Positions 1 to 8,869 of a stretch of 64,000 bases of DNA are shown here, piece after piece. Under the pieces are notes generated by a model. That model saw only the letters and a program-made list of their open reading frames with translations, was not told the DNA's origin and did no database searches. Position numbers and translations under genes: made by a program. The first letter of the stretch is position 1. The number at the start of each line of letters is the position of its first letter. The stretch spans positions 94,540 to 158,539 of the forward strand of contig NZ_KB910925.1 of assembly GCF_000383235.1 (NCBI RefSeq), written 5' to 3'. Source of the DNA: Bacillus sp. 123MFChir2 (GTDB lineage Bacteria > Bacillota > Bacilli > Bacillales > Bacillaceae_G).

Positions 1-630
1 AATATGCTCCCTCAATTTTTCTAAATCCTCATAAATCAATTCCAATAAACTGCGATTATAAAAAATTGAAGCCGGATGGAATGTGGGGAAAATTGTATAA
101 GCTTTCTCTGTCCAAGTATAGGTTGTGCTATTAGGATTTCCTAGTCGGCGAACAGGTTGCGTACACAATTGGCCATGCATCTCTGACACCTTTTTGTCGG
201 AACCAACTAAACGTTTGAGGGCAATGTTTCCTAGTGTAACAATAATAGGCACTTGAATATGCTCAATTTCGTAATCTAAAATGGGAGCGTGAGCAAGTAT
301 TTCCTGCTGATTTGGCGTACGGTTGTATTTCCGCTTTACGATTTCTCCGTTCCGTTCTCGTTTCTCGCCCCATTTATACGGTCGACTACGCACTACACTC
401 GTAATGTATACTTCTTCTCTCGTTATACTAATTCGCTTTAGAAAATCCATAAGTTGCTTACCAGCTCTTCCGCTAAAAGGTATCCCGTTATGAATTTCTG
501 TTTCCCCTGGCGCTTCTCCTACTAGCATCATTTTTGGATGTTGTGGCCCTTGTCCATATACAAAACCTTCAACAGGATAGGGAGACATTCGCTCTCTCAC
601 TTGCTCCACTAATTGCTCTGGATATTTCAT
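1..630 (-). CDS. Uracil-DNA glycosylase family protein (3' end outside window)
   Basis: Excises damaged or deaminated bases (family role: removal of uracil from DNA). I translated 210 codons from the ATG at 630; no stop is reached before base 1, so the C-terminus is missing. The glycosylase-superfamily motif GEAPGE lies near residues 43-48, followed by PFSGRAGK (about 51-58) and TSVVRSRP, and a late FHPAS motif that fits the family's C-terminal motif. The iron-sulfur (type 4) enzymes carry four cysteines; only one cysteine is visible here, so this is probably a cluster-free member of the superfamily. Substrate preference cannot be read from sequence. It stands alone upstream of the next minus-strand genes. 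Confidence 0.85.
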   Translation of the reverse strand, partial: MKYPEQLVEQVRERMSPYPVEGFVYGQGPQHPKMMLVGEAPGETEIHNGIPFSGRAGKQLMDFLKRISITREEVYITSVVRSRPYKWGEKRERNGEIVKRKYNRTPNQQEILAHAPILDYEIEHIQVPIIVTLGNIALKRLVGSDKKVSEMHGQLCTQPVRRLGNPNSTTYTWTEKAYTIFPTFHPASIFYNRSLLELIYEDLEKLREHI

Positions 631-769
631 GTTTATCACCCCTTGCATATTTTACTTTGATTGAAACCCTATTCTTCTTACACCAATTTAAAATAGACAA
701 ATTTCTTCTCCCTTTACATTACATATTTATAGTAGCATCTCTTATTATTATCATAAAAACAAAAATACA

Positions 770-802
770 AAAGAAAAAAGACTATCAAAATCGATAGTCT
801 TT
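770..802 (-). terminator. Rho-independent terminator after the YugP-family gene
   Basis: A 10-bp perfect stem (AAAGACTATC paired with GATAGTCTTT, 777-802) with a 6-nt loop is followed on the minus strand by a T-rich tail. The stem overlaps the stop codon of the upstream protease gene. Confidence 0.8.
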
Positions 803-1484
803 AATCATCATTACGTTGCATTCCTGTATATATTAATACAAGACGAAGCAATTCAAATACTGCTACGGCCGCTGCTGCGACATACGTAAGTGCTGCTGCA
901 TTTAATACTTTACGAGCTTGTCCATATTCATCCGTTGATACAATACCAAGTGTTTCAATTTGCTTCATTGCCCGTTTTGATGCATCAAATTCAACCGGTA
1001 ATGTAATAAGTTGGAATAACACACCTGCTGCCATCAGGATAATTCCTAAGAACAATAAGTTTGCCATATGCGCAAACATACCAATCATAATGAAAACCCA
1101 TGACATGTTTGAACCAAAATTTGCAACAGGAACAAAAGAATGACGGAAACGCATAAAGTTATAATCTTTTGCATCTTGAATTGCATGCCCAACTTCATGT
1201 GCAGCTACTGCTGTCCCTGCTACAGAATGACCATAATAGTTATCTGTTGATAAACGAACTGTTTTCGATCTTGGGTCATAATGGTCAGATAAATGTCCTG
1301 GTGTTTCTTCTACCGCTACATTGTACAAACCATTCTCATCTAAAATCTTACGAGCCACTTCTGCTCCTGTCATACCAGAAGTTGAATACACTTGTGAGTA
1401 TTTACTATATGCGCTGCGTACTCTAGACTGTGCATACATCGGTATGATCATGATGATAGCAAAGTAAATTAAGTAGAAACCCAT
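801..1484 (-). CDS. YugP-family membrane zinc metallopeptidase
   Basis: A membrane-bound zinc metallopeptidase of the YugP (DUF/Peptidase M48-like Zn_peptidase_2) family. The zinc motif HEVGH is at residues 96-100, preceded by an N-terminal membrane segment (about 2-16) and followed by two or three long hydrophobic segments (about 110-160 and 200-220). I place the start at the ATG at 1484 rather than the ATG at 1502, because a strong GGGAGG ribosome site sits 6 bases before it and inside the longer reading frame. The protein is 227 residues, close to the family size. The physiological substrate is unknown. Confidence 0.88.
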   Translation of the reverse strand: MGFYLIYFAIIMIIPMYAQSRVRSAYSKYSQVYSTSGMTGAEVARKILDENGLYNVAVEETPGHLSDHYDPRSKTVRLSTDNYYGHSVAGTAVAAHEVGHAIQDAKDYNFMRFRHSFVPVANFGSNMSWVFIMIGMFAHMANLLFLGIILMAAGVLFQLITLPVEFDASKRAMKQIETLGIVSTDEYGQARKVLNAAALTYVAAAAVAVFELLRLVLIYTGMQRNDD

Positions 1485-1605
1485 CATGAACCTCCCATAC
1501 ATTTTTGTTATATAGTAATAACCATTCTATTTTCTTCACATAATATTGTCAACAAAGAAACCTTACAACATCGTTTCTATCTTTCACCTCATTTGAAAAA
1601 CAACC

Positions 1606-2388
1606 TTATCTATTTTTGGAATGCAACGTACTTTTTTGTTTCTCTTTTTCTCCTTTATATTTTCTCCAGCCAACATACGTTAATGTAAAAATAATAATTC
1701 CACCAGTTACAATCATAAACCATATGAGTGAAGAATCGACTTCATCCTTTTTCGCTGTATGAAAAATTTTTTTCAAATCATCTTTTATAATTTTCACTTG
1801 TGTTTGTCCGCTCTTATTTTGGATCATCATATAACGAAATTCATCTAAATACGACAAATGCGAATTCACACGTTGCAACTCTTCTTCTGGCAAATCAATC
1901 ATTAAACTTGGATAAATAATATCAAATTCATGCAAAAATACGTTTAATACTTGTTGAAAACGATTATGTTCTTCCTTTTGCAGTGCATTTTCAACTTTTC
2001 CAAATGCACTCATTACATTTTCTTCTCTTTCCATCCAAAGCGGCTGATATTTCGACACTTCTGCATCTAACACAAGACGAAGTGCAAGCACATCATCTAT
2101 TTTTATTTGTTTATGAATCCCTTGTCTTTCTAATGATTGCATTGCTTTATCATAAGCAAGGGAAATCACCCGAATATGTTCAGGTACTATTTTCTTTTTT
2201 TGATCATCGGTTAAAAATTGCTGAGAAAAGTGCGTTAATAGTTGCGTCGCTTTGTCATACTCTTCTTGTTTTACAAATTGGAGCGAGTCATCTAACAACC
2301 CAGTTAGCTCATTCCAGGTAGCTGCATATATCCGAATAGGAAACAATATAAACATAAACGCTATAATTCCAGCTAATACTTTTTTCAT
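1606..2388 (-). CDS. ypjB: Sporulation protein YpjB
   Basis: YpjB-family protein, reported as sporulation-associated in Bacillus; its molecular role is unknown. It has an N-terminal signal sequence (about residues 4-22, start MKKVLAGIIAF), a long charged, mostly helical extracytoplasmic region, and one C-terminal membrane segment (about 225-245) followed by a lysine-rich tail. The reading frame is open further upstream, but the ATG at 2388 is preceded by an AGGGGGG ribosome site and begins the signal peptide, so I chose it (260 residues). It lies next to ypjA, as in Bacillus subtilis, although a DUF1461 gene is inserted between them here. Confidence 0.85.
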   Translation of the reverse strand: MKKVLAGIIAFMFILFPIRIYAATWNELTGLLDDSLQFVKQEEYDKATQLLTHFSQQFLTDDQKKKIVPEHIRVISLAYDKAMQSLERQGIHKQIKIDDVLALRLVLDAEVSKYQPLWMEREENVMSAFGKVENALQKEEHNRFQQVLNVFLHEFDIIYPSLMIDLPEEELQRVNSHLSYLDEFRYMMIQNKSGQTQVKIIKDDLKKIFHTAKKDEVDSSLIWFMIVTGGIIIFTLTYVGWRKYKGEKEKQKSTLHSKNR

Positions 2389-2473
2389 TCTTGTCCCCCC
2401 TATAGCTTCTAGTACAATATATGAACTAGTGGACAAGAATAGACCTTGAACCGCTCCCAATTAAAGTGAACGT

Positions 2474-3172
2474 TTACTTTTCCGTTGTGGCGTTGCGAAT
2501 TCCTGTATACACTCCTCTCTTTTTCATAAAAAAACGATATAAACTATAACAACAAGCACTCCCAAATAAAATTAGTAATAAAATGATACATGCTGCATGC
2601 ATAAAGAATTGTTCTGGCAACATACGAATAATTGGATCAGTCTCTGGATCAAACAACCAATAATCGTTTTGAAAAAGAAGTTCATGAAAAAATACAAAAC
2701 TCTTTTCAAAATTGATTGAAATTGGGAGTATGAGTACGATCGGGAAGACAATTGTATGAATCGCTGCATAGAACAAAAACTTTTCCTTTTGTTTTCGTAT
2801 TAGATAAACTCCCCCAATACAAGATATACAAATACCCATATACATAGCATATTGAATTGCAACAAGAATATTTTTCACATCAACAAAATGAATTCTTCCC
2901 TTCTCAGACATTTCTAAAGTTGGAAAATGTAATGGTTTATTATAAAAAGGAGAAAAATAAGCAATAAGCGCATCATAATTTTGAATAATTGCTTCTTTTG
3001 TCATACTTGCCATTTGCGGTATATTTAACATGTCAATCTCTACGTAATAAATCCCTTTCCCATATACAACACACATAACTGCGATTGAGAAGATACTAAA
3101 AGCAATACAAAAAGGCACAATACATAATAAGACCCCATTCCAAATTTTCGAATATACGCTATGTGAATTCAT
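2474..3172 (-). CDS. TIGR01906/DUF1461-family integral membrane protein
   Basis: A 232-residue integral membrane protein. Four hydrophobic segments are visible (about 12-35, 107-128, 135-153 and 190-212). The extracytoplasmic loop before the last segment carries the recognisable family signature DPETDPIIRMLPEQFF, and another extracellular stretch lies between segments 1 and 2. This matches the TIGR01906 (DUF1461) family of Firmicute membrane proteins, whose function is unknown. The start ATG is close behind AAAGGG. It lies between ypjA and ypjB on the same strand with short gaps, so it may be co-transcribed with them. Confidence 0.75.
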   Translation of the reverse strand: MNSHSVYSKIWNGVLLCIVPFCIAFSIFSIAVMCVVYGKGIYYVEIDMLNIPQMASMTKEAIIQNYDALIAYFSPFYNKPLHFPTLEMSEKGRIHFVDVKNILVAIQYAMYMGICISCIGGVYLIRKQKEKFLFYAAIHTIVFPIVLILPISINFEKSFVFFHELLFQNDYWLFDPETDPIIRMLPEQFFMHAACIILLLILFGSACCYSLYRFFMKKRGVYTGIRNATTEK

Positions 3173-3232
3173 CCCTTTGCCCCATTCCCTATTTTTTATT
3201 TAATCTAGACTTACACTGTCCGAAGTTTCATT

Positions 3233-3823
3233 TTATAAAGAAAGCGTTAATCTTTTCTCCCTTAGACAAAAATAATATGTAGTAGCCAAAACAACGATAC
3301 TAAGCCAAAATGTAAAATAGCCAATTTGGCGGTCATACATATACATAACACTATATTTTGGCATTTGTCCCCACACATAATCAATAATATCATTATGCAA
3401 TGTCCAAATAACTGCAATGATAAAATGCCAATATTTCATCCGATAAAATGGTGCGTATAAAAGCCCTTGTACAGCCATTGCCATGTGAAAAACAATAAGT
3501 GTATATCCTTCTATTCCAATATATCCCGTTACAATAAGAGTTAATACATTTACGAAAACAGCCCAAATCCCGTATTTGACTAATGTGACAACTGCTAACG
3601 CTTCCATTAAACCCCAATTTTTCTTTTGTATAAACGCAATTAATACAAAAACAAAAAACAAACTTGCTGTTGGACTATCTGGAACAAACAGCAAAAAAAT
3701 AGCTGGTGTTTCTTTTAATTGATTCCCATACCAAATATACCCATAAATTGTTCCTAAAATATTAATAATGAACAAAATCCATAGAAAGGAACGTTGTCTT
3801 AATAATAAATATGTATATGCCAA
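3233..3823 (-). CDS. ypjA: DUF1405 membrane protein YpjA
   Basis: A 196-residue polytopic membrane protein of the DUF1405/YpjA family, with about six hydrophobic segments, several aromatic residues at membrane edges and the conserved stretch IYGYIWYGNQL near the N-terminus. Function is unknown. The start codon is TTG at 3823, preceded by GGTGAGGTAG. The neighbourhood (qcr operon, ypjA, ypjB) is the same as in Bacillus subtilis, which supports the name. Confidence 0.85.
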   Translation of the reverse strand: MAYTYLLLRQRSFLWILFIINILGTIYGYIWYGNQLKETPAIFLLFVPDSPTASLFFVFVLIAFIQKKNWGLMEALAVVTLVKYGIWAVFVNVLTLIVTGYIGIEGYTLIVFHMAMAVQGLLYAPFYRMKYWHFIIAVIWTLHNDIIDYVWGQMPKYSVMYMYDRQIGYFTFWLSIVVLATTYYFCLREKRLTLSL

Positions 3824-3910
3824 AATAGAACTACCTCACCTTTCCAAAATAAACATCACTGTGATGCATGAACCGTAGCACGAATGCATTTGATTACACC
3901 CCATTGCTTT

Positions 3911-3951
3911 TGGCGGGGAATTAGCCCACACTGATAAAAGTTTTACTTTAT
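3911..3951. repeat. Degenerate bcr1-like repeat fragment
   Basis: A decayed copy of the repeat described at 4013: the right half (CACTGATAAAAGTTTTACTTTA) is recognisable, the left half is not. It lies between ypjA and the qcr terminator. Confidence 0.5.
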
Positions 3952-3971
3952 TATAGCAAATTCCCTGCCTA

Positions 3972-4004
3972 AAATAGAAAAACTGACTACAAAGTTGTAG
4001 TCAG
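3972..4004 (-). terminator. Rho-independent terminator of the qcr operon
   Basis: A perfect palindrome CTGACTACAA/TTGTAGTCAG (3983-4004) is followed on the minus strand by TTTTTCTATTTT. It lies about 60 bases past the qcrC stop, with a short repeat inserted between stop and hairpin. Confidence 0.85.
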
Positions 4005-4012
4005 CTTTCATT

Positions 4013-4063
4013 GATCCCGCTATTCGCGGGCAGTATGCCCCCACTGATGGAAGTTTCACCTTA
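4013..4063. repeat. bcr1-like intergenic repeat abutting the qcrC stop codon
   Basis: A short member of the dispersed family with consensus ATCCCGC-TATT-CGGGCAGTA-GCCCCCACTGATGGAAGTTTCAC-TTA. Other copies are near 17838, 32688, 35949, 36271, 39965, 44077, 61947 and 63948. Its final TTA is the reverse complement of the qcrC stop codon TAA. Confidence 0.7.
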
Positions 4064-4828
4064 TTTTTTATTGTATTTCTCGATAAATTCCGATAATTTC
4101 TTTAACTCTTCATCCGTTCCTTTAAAAATACCTTTTGGCATTGCACCCTTTCCATCTTTTGCAATTTTTGCAATTTCTTCTGGTTTTAATGTTAAATTTT
4201 GCAATGCTGGTGCAGCTGCTCCCCCTTGCAAGTTTTCACCGTGACATGTTAAACATGTATTTTTTTGCATAACCTTATAACCGTCATCATTTTTATCAAC
4301 TTGTACAGTTTTTACAATTGCTCCTTGCTTTTTCGCTGCTGCCCAGTCATGCGTAGCAACAGATTCCCACGTTAGGAAAACGATAGATGCTAACGCTAAC
4401 AACATAAATCCTGTTGCAACTGGACGTTTAAATGGCCCGCGTTCTGGCCCCCGATCAAGAAATGGAGCAAGTAATAATGCGCCAAATGCGATGCCTGGCA
4501 TAATAAATGCACCAATAATCGTATATGGACCAGATGCATAAGAATACTTTAACAATTGATACAGAAATAAGAAATACCAGTCTGGAAGTGGTATATATCC
4601 TGTATCTGTAGGATCTGCAATTCTTTCTAATGGCGATGGATGCGCTACGGTCAAACAAAGATAGCCAATTAAAAAGACGGCACCAACCATCCACTCTTTT
4701 AATAAAAAGTTTGGCCAAAATGCTTCTGTTTTCCCTGGATATTCTGAATAATCTTTCGGAATATTCGGTTTTCTAACAGCAGGTACTCGCGAATCTCCGA
4801 CAAACTTCATCCCTTTGCCGCGATGCAT
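4061..4828 (-). CDS. qcrC: Menaquinol:cytochrome c reductase cytochrome b/c subunit QcrC
   Basis: Third subunit of the b6c-type menaquinol:cytochrome c oxidoreductase. The first half (about residues 40-160) is a subunit-IV-like membrane domain with three to four helices and the PLPDWYFLFLY stretch of the quinol site; the C-terminal third is a cytochrome c domain with heme site CLTCH at 192-196 and a likely axial Met in GAMPKG. This b/c fusion is the normal Bacillus arrangement. It follows qcrB by 45 bases in the same operon. A dispersed repeat begins exactly at its stop codon. Confidence 0.97.
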   Translation of the reverse strand: MHRGKGMKFVGDSRVPAVRKPNIPKDYSEYPGKTEAFWPNFLLKEWMVGAVFLIGYLCLTVAHPSPLERIADPTDTGYIPLPDWYFLFLYQLLKYSYASGPYTIIGAFIMPGIAFGALLLAPFLDRGPERGPFKRPVATGFMLLALASIVFLTWESVATHDWAAAKKQGAIVKTVQVDKNDDGYKVMQKNTCLTCHGENLQGGAAAPALQNLTLKPEEIAKIAKDGKGAMPKGIFKGTDEELKKLSEFIEKYNKK

Positions 4829-4873
4829 AGTCTCCCTCCTTTAATTAAGTTCTCACTTTTAAATCTAATAATC

Positions 4874-5548
4874 TTATAGTGGACCAGAAATACCTTGTTT
4901 GCGAATCATGATGAAGTGAACTGCCATCAATCCGAGAAGTGCAGCTGGCAAGAAGAATACGTGAATAGCAAAGAAGCGAGTTAATGTTTGGGCACCGACA
5001 ATTTCGGAGTGGCCGGCAAGCAACGTTTTTACATAAGGGCCAATAAGTGGTGTTTGTTCTGCAATTTGAATCCCTACTTTTGTTGCAAATAATGCCTTCA
5101 TATCCCATGGTAATAAATATCCTGTAAAACCTAATCCTAACATAACAAAGAAAATAAGAACGCCGACAATCCAGTTTAATTCACGAGGCTTTTTATAAGC
5201 ACCTTGAAAGAAAACTCGAAGTGTATGTAAAAACATCATCACGATAACGAGACTTGCTCCCCAGTGATGCATACCGCGAACAATTTGTCCATATGCCACT
5301 TCATTTTGTAAGTAATAGACAGATTCCCACGCATTTTTTATATCTGGTACATAATACATTGTTAAAAACATTCCTGATAAAATTTGAATAACAGTTACAA
5401 AAAATGTAAGCCCTCCAAAACAGTAAACAAAGGCAGAAAAGTGATGAGCTGGGTTCACATGTTCCGGCACTTCATGGTCTGCAATATCGCGCCACAGAGG
5501 CGTAATATCAAGCCGTTCATCTACCCAATCATAAATTTTATTTAACAT
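4874..5548 (-). CDS. qcrB: Menaquinol:cytochrome c reductase cytochrome b6 subunit QcrB
   Basis: Cytochrome b6 subunit carrying the low-spin haems and the extra covalently bound haem of the menaquinol:cytochrome c reductase. The 224-residue protein has four membrane helices. Cys43 (in FVYCFGG) matches the position of the covalent haem cysteine known in Bacillus QcrB. Haem-binding histidines are seen in GMHHWGAS and FLHTLRVF and in the fourth helix. The ATG directly follows the qcrA stop (TAGATG), which indicates tight translational linkage. Confidence 0.97.
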   Translation of the reverse strand: MLNKIYDWVDERLDITPLWRDIADHEVPEHVNPAHHFSAFVYCFGGLTFFVTVIQILSGMFLTMYYVPDIKNAWESVYYLQNEVAYGQIVRGMHHWGASLVIVMMFLHTLRVFFQGAYKKPRELNWIVGVLIFFVMLGLGFTGYLLPWDMKALFATKVGIQIAEQTPLIGPYVKTLLAGHSEIVGAQTLTRFFAIHVFFLPAALLGLMAVHFIMIRKQGISGPL

Positions 5549-6061
5549 CTACTTCGTCCCCCCTTGTGGCTTCGCTTTACCTAAATAAAGCGTTCCATCT
5601 TTCACCTTTGCTTGATACACATCAAGCGGCGCAAGCGGTGGTGTTCCCTTTATGTTCTTCCCATCTTTCGTATAACGCCCCCCATGACATGGGCAATAAA
5701 ATTGATTTGGATGTGCCTTGTCCGAGTTCCAGTTCACTGTACATCCTAAATGCTTACAAATTGGAGAGAATGCCACAATGTCTCCGCTTTCATCCTTGTG
5801 TACCCACGCTGACTTTGGTTCTTCAGATTTATACCAACCGTCAACTTGTTTCACTTTAAAATCGAAGCGTTTCGGTTCAGTCGTAATATCTTTCACTTGC
5901 GCGACCGCAACCATCTCCCCCCCTGCTTCTTTCCTTAGAACTGGGTCAAGCGCAAAACGCGTCATTGGCATTAAAATCCCTGCCGCCATAAATCCTCCTA
6001 CACCTGTAAGAGTGTAGTTTAAAAACTGTCTTCTTGACACCCTATGTTCTCTCTCACTCAC
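5549..6061 (-). CDS. qcrA: Menaquinol:cytochrome c reductase Rieske iron-sulfur subunit QcrA
   Basis: Rieske [2Fe-2S] subunit that passes electrons from menaquinol to cytochrome c. Residues 9-14 (SRRQFL) form a twin-arginine signal ahead of a single membrane anchor (about 15-35). The cluster ligands are in CKHLGC and CPCHGG (about residues 107-130), the standard CxH...CxxH pattern. The start is GTG at 6061, preceded by GAGGGGGG. It is the first gene of the qcrABC operon; a sigma-A-type promoter is visible upstream. Confidence 0.97.
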   Translation of the reverse strand: MSEREHRVSRRQFLNYTLTGVGGFMAAGILMPMTRFALDPVLRKEAGGEMVAVAQVKDITTEPKRFDFKVKQVDGWYKSEEPKSAWVHKDESGDIVAFSPICKHLGCTVNWNSDKAHPNQFYCPCHGGRYTKDGKNIKGTPPLAPLDVYQAKVKDGTLYLGKAKPQGGTK

Positions 6062-6135
6062 GAAAATTTCCCCCCTCTATCAGAAATTGTCCCCCGTGAA
6101 AAATTGAAATAAAAGATAAAGACTAGGACACTATC

Positions 6136-6164
6136 ATGATATAATACCCTACTACATTGGTCAA
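6136..6164 (-). promoter_or_regulatory. Candidate sigma-A promoter of qcrABC
   Basis: On the minus strand, TTGACC (6159-6164) and TATCAT (6136-6141) are separated by 17 bases, about 75 bases upstream of the qcrA start. Confidence 0.65.
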
Positions 6165-6201
6165 TATCATACTAATCCCAATTATTAAAACCTTCTATTA
6201 A

Positions 6202-6660
6202 TTATTTATTTTCCCATTTTTCAGTCAATATTTCCATAATATTTTTTATTTGTGCATAAATTATTTCTCTTTTCGCTTGATCACTAAGCTGGTCTAACGG
6301 GAGTGCTGGTAAACAAAATAATTGTTCTGGTAACTCGTATTCAATTTCCTTCCAAGAAAAATCACTCGTAAGTAGCGCAATATGCCGCAAGCCGTGCTCT
6401 TTTAAATAGTTTGTCCAATCACATAGACGTTGGCGCTCGCTTACATGGGCACCTTCTACATACGTAAATGATGGTAATAAGAATACCCTACCTTTATACT
6501 CCCTCTCTAGTTCTCTAGTTAAAGTAGAAATAAATTCTCCTTCTCCAGCAGCTGTCTTCATCCCTTTTTCAAACGAAACTGAAAGAAGTGGTATAATTCC
6601 TGTATCAATGTATTCTCTTGTTTTTTCATACTGTTCTACATCTGCTACAGCCCATTTCAC
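6202..6660 (-). CDS. ypiF: DUF2487 protein YpiF
   Basis: A 152-residue soluble protein of the YpiF (DUF2487) family; function is unknown. It starts with MKWAVADVEQYEKTREYIDT, the typical family N-terminus, from a GTG at 6660. It has no membrane segments or recognisable catalytic motif. Its position between qcrA and ypiB is the same as in Bacillus subtilis. The qcr promoter lies in the gap between its stop and qcrA, so it is not part of the qcr transcript. Confidence 0.85.
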   Translation of the reverse strand: MKWAVADVEQYEKTREYIDTGIIPLLSVSFEKGMKTAAGEGEFISTLTRELEREYKGRVFLLPSFTYVEGAHVSERQRLCDWTNYLKEHGLRHIALLTSDFSWKEIEYELPEQLFCLPALPLDQLSDQAKREIIYAQIKNIMEILTEKWENK

Positions 6661-6799
6661 AATTAATATCCCCCTTTTTCTCTTACTTCTCTTCTAACAA
6701 ACAATATGACTCCCTCATGCTACTTGTCTATAGAAACTTAATTGCTCTAAATGATTATCAAAAAAGTCTACTTTATTTCTATTAAATCATACAGATAAA

Positions 6800-6833
6800 G
6801 GTAAAAAAAGAAAAACCACCTTTAAAAGATGGC
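6800..6833 (-). terminator. Rho-independent terminator after ypiB
   Basis: A stem pairing ACCACCTTT with AAAGATGGC (with G-U pairs, 6815-6833) is followed on the minus strand by TTTTTCTTTTTTT. It lies about 50 bases past the ypiB stop and separates it from ypiF. Confidence 0.65.
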
Positions 6834-6884
6834 TTTCCTTTAAAATAATCTAAAAATTAATAATATTCCTTCTCGTAAAGAAAT

Positions 6885-7421
6885 TTATAATCGTTTTAAC
6901 TCGTCTGTTAACTTGCGGAATGCTTCTTCATCTTGAGTATCAAGTGCTTCATCAATTAATTTTAAAAGTCGTTCTTTCCGAAATGAATATACACTTTCCT
7001 CTAAAAATCGCTCTGCCAATAGACGATCTTTTTCATTTACCTCGATATTCTTCGGTAAGTACGGATTCTCTTCTAACACAGCGACATAGTTTGCATTTTG
7101 AAAAGATGACTTAAAGTTAAGCTGAATATAAATATCTTCATCTCTGTTTAAACGAATATCATGAAAGGATTTTTCTGCGTCAGTCGTCATCACATTTTGT
7201 TTATAAAAATGAAACGGTAAATCTTTCACACAATTTGCGGACATTACCAGACCACGTGGACAATATTTCGCATGCTCTACAAAATGCACCTTATCCATTA
7301 ATTGATCATGACTCATTAAATAATTTAAAATCCAAACACATTCTCGCTGTTTCAGTTGATAATTATTCAAAAACCATTTTACGAAATCTTTCTTTTCGTT
7401 CACAGAAACAGGGGTATTCAT
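6885..7421 (-). CDS. ypiB: UPF0302 protein YpiB
   Basis: A 178-residue cytoplasmic protein of the UPF0302/YpiB family. The first two thirds match the IDEAL-type family layout ([22 protein letters not shown]), and the C-terminal 45 residues are a charged helical segment ([23 protein letters not shown]) resembling an IDEAL domain. Function is unknown; the family occurs across Bacillus. It sits 73 bases downstream of ypiA and is probably in the same transcript, which ends at the hairpin at 6800-6833. Confidence 0.85.
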   Translation of the reverse strand: MNTPVSVNEKKDFVKWFLNNYQLKQRECVWILNYLMSHDQLMDKVHFVEHAKYCPRGLVMSANCVKDLPFHFYKQNVMTTDAEKSFHDIRLNRDEDIYIQLNFKSSFQNANYVAVLEENPYLPKNIEVNEKDRLLAERFLEESVYSFRKERLLKLIDEALDTQDEEAFRKLTDELKRL

Positions 7422-7493
7422 CGCGCTTAATCCCTCCTCTGCCCTTCTCTTTTCTTTTTACATTCAAGAAGCAGCATTCAGTTTCCTTCCAAC

Positions 7494-8756
7494 TTAAGAA
7501 AAATCTTCTAAATTATATAATAATTCTTCAATATGAATTTGCGTTGGATCTAGTTGTAATAAACGTGTAAATACTTCTTTCGCCTCTTTTCGCAACCCTT
7601 CTTCTAACAGGAAGTAGCCGTATTCCTCTAAGAAGTCTGGATGATTCTTAAAAGAAGTATATGCACTTTGGTAATGTTTTAATGCATCTGAATACAATTC
7701 TAATTGTTTTTTCGCATAAGCAATATCCCAAAGTAATTGCGTATCTGTCTCTCCATTATCAATGGCTTTTTCTACAACAGCAATCATCTCTTCATATCTT
7801 TCTTCTTCTTTTAAGATGTATGAATATTTCAATATGGCCCCTAAATGTGCAGGATCTATCTCTAATGCTTTCTTTAGCGCAACTTCTGCTTCATCTTTTC
7901 TACCTAGTTTCGCTGCGATGTTAGCAAACTCTACATAAAATGGTACCGATAATTCGTCAATTTTCATTCCATCTTGGAGCGTTTCATAACTTTCTTGAAA
8001 CATTCCTTCTTTTTCATAGCATTTTGCTAAATACATGTATAAAGATGCATATTCTGGATCCAGCTCTTTTAATTCTTCCCACGCACTAATTGCTCTTTGA
8101 TACTGTTCTCCTTGATAGAGCGTAAACGCAAATCCAAATAAAGAATGTATATCCTTCTGCTCTTCTAAACCTTCCTCATAATAAGAAATCGCTTCTGCCC
8201 ATTGTCCAAGTGCACTTAAATTTTCAGCTAAGCGAAGCGCAACAACAACACCACCCATTAATTTATGCTCTGGAAGTAATGATTCATAATATGGAATTGC
8301 TTTACTATCTTCACCTTTACTGCTATATAATTCTCCAAGTCCAAAAGTAACTACTGGCTCATCCGGCATGATCGCTTTCGCTTTTAGTAATTTTTGTTCT
8401 GCCACTTCGTCAAAACCTTGCATTTGATATAAATCAGATGCAAGTAATAGAGATTGCACATATAATTCATCATTCTCTGGAATATCGTGAAGTACTTCAA
8501 TGGCTTCATCTTCTTTATCTAAATCAATATATAACTCTGCTAAAAATAGCGTGAACTCACTTTCTTCCGGATATAACAAATGTAAATCTTCTGCTATTTC
8601 TAACGCCTGATCTACAAACCCTAACGTATAGTAATAACGAGCAATATCGTACTTTTCCTCATCCGTACTTTTCTTTACTTGTTCTGCTAATAATTGTAAC
8701 CCTTTCTCTATTTCTCCGTTTTCAATATATGTAACAGCTTGTTCAAACTTTTGCAT
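7494..8756 (-). CDS. ypiA: Tetratricopeptide repeat protein YpiA
   Basis: A 420-residue protein made almost wholly of tetratricopeptide repeats (recurring patterns such as A..YY..LG..DEA and EIDPAHLGAILKYSY). It probably acts as a protein-interaction scaffold; the partner is unknown. The open frame extends upstream to 8828, but the ATG at 8756 has a good AAGGAGCG ribosome site and opens the first helix of the repeat array, so I chose it. It is upstream of ypiB and downstream of aroA, as in Bacillus subtilis. Confidence 0.88.
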   Translation of the reverse strand: MQKFEQAVTYIENGEIEKGLQLLAEQVKKSTDEEKYDIARYYYTLGFVDQALEIAEDLHLLYPEESEFTLFLAELYIDLDKEDEAIEVLHDIPENDELYVQSLLLASDLYQMQGFDEVAEQKLLKAKAIMPDEPVVTFGLGELYSSKGEDSKAIPYYESLLPEHKLMGGVVVALRLAENLSALGQWAEAISYYEEGLEEQKDIHSLFGFAFTLYQGEQYQRAISAWEELKELDPEYASLYMYLAKCYEKEGMFQESYETLQDGMKIDELSVPFYVEFANIAAKLGRKDEAEVALKKALEIDPAHLGAILKYSYILKEEERYEEMIAVVEKAIDNGETDTQLLWDIAYAKKQLELYSDALKHYQSAYTSFKNHPDFLEEYGYFLLEEGLRKEAKEVFTRLLQLDPTQIHIEELLYNLEDFS

Positions 8757-8833
8757 AGCTCGCTCCTTTATATAAATACTTATGTAAATTCCATAATAAA
8801 CAACTGCTTCTGCGTAATCAACTGTCATGATGA

Positions 8834-8869
8834 AGAAAAGAACCTTCTCAAAAAGGAAAAGATTCTTTT
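8834..8869 (-). terminator. Weak terminator-like hairpin after aroA
   Basis: AAAGAATCTTTTC pairs imperfectly with GAGAAGGTTCTTTT around 8836-8869, overlapping the aroA stop. The minus-strand tail (TTTTCTTC) is short, so termination may be partial. Confidence 0.5.
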
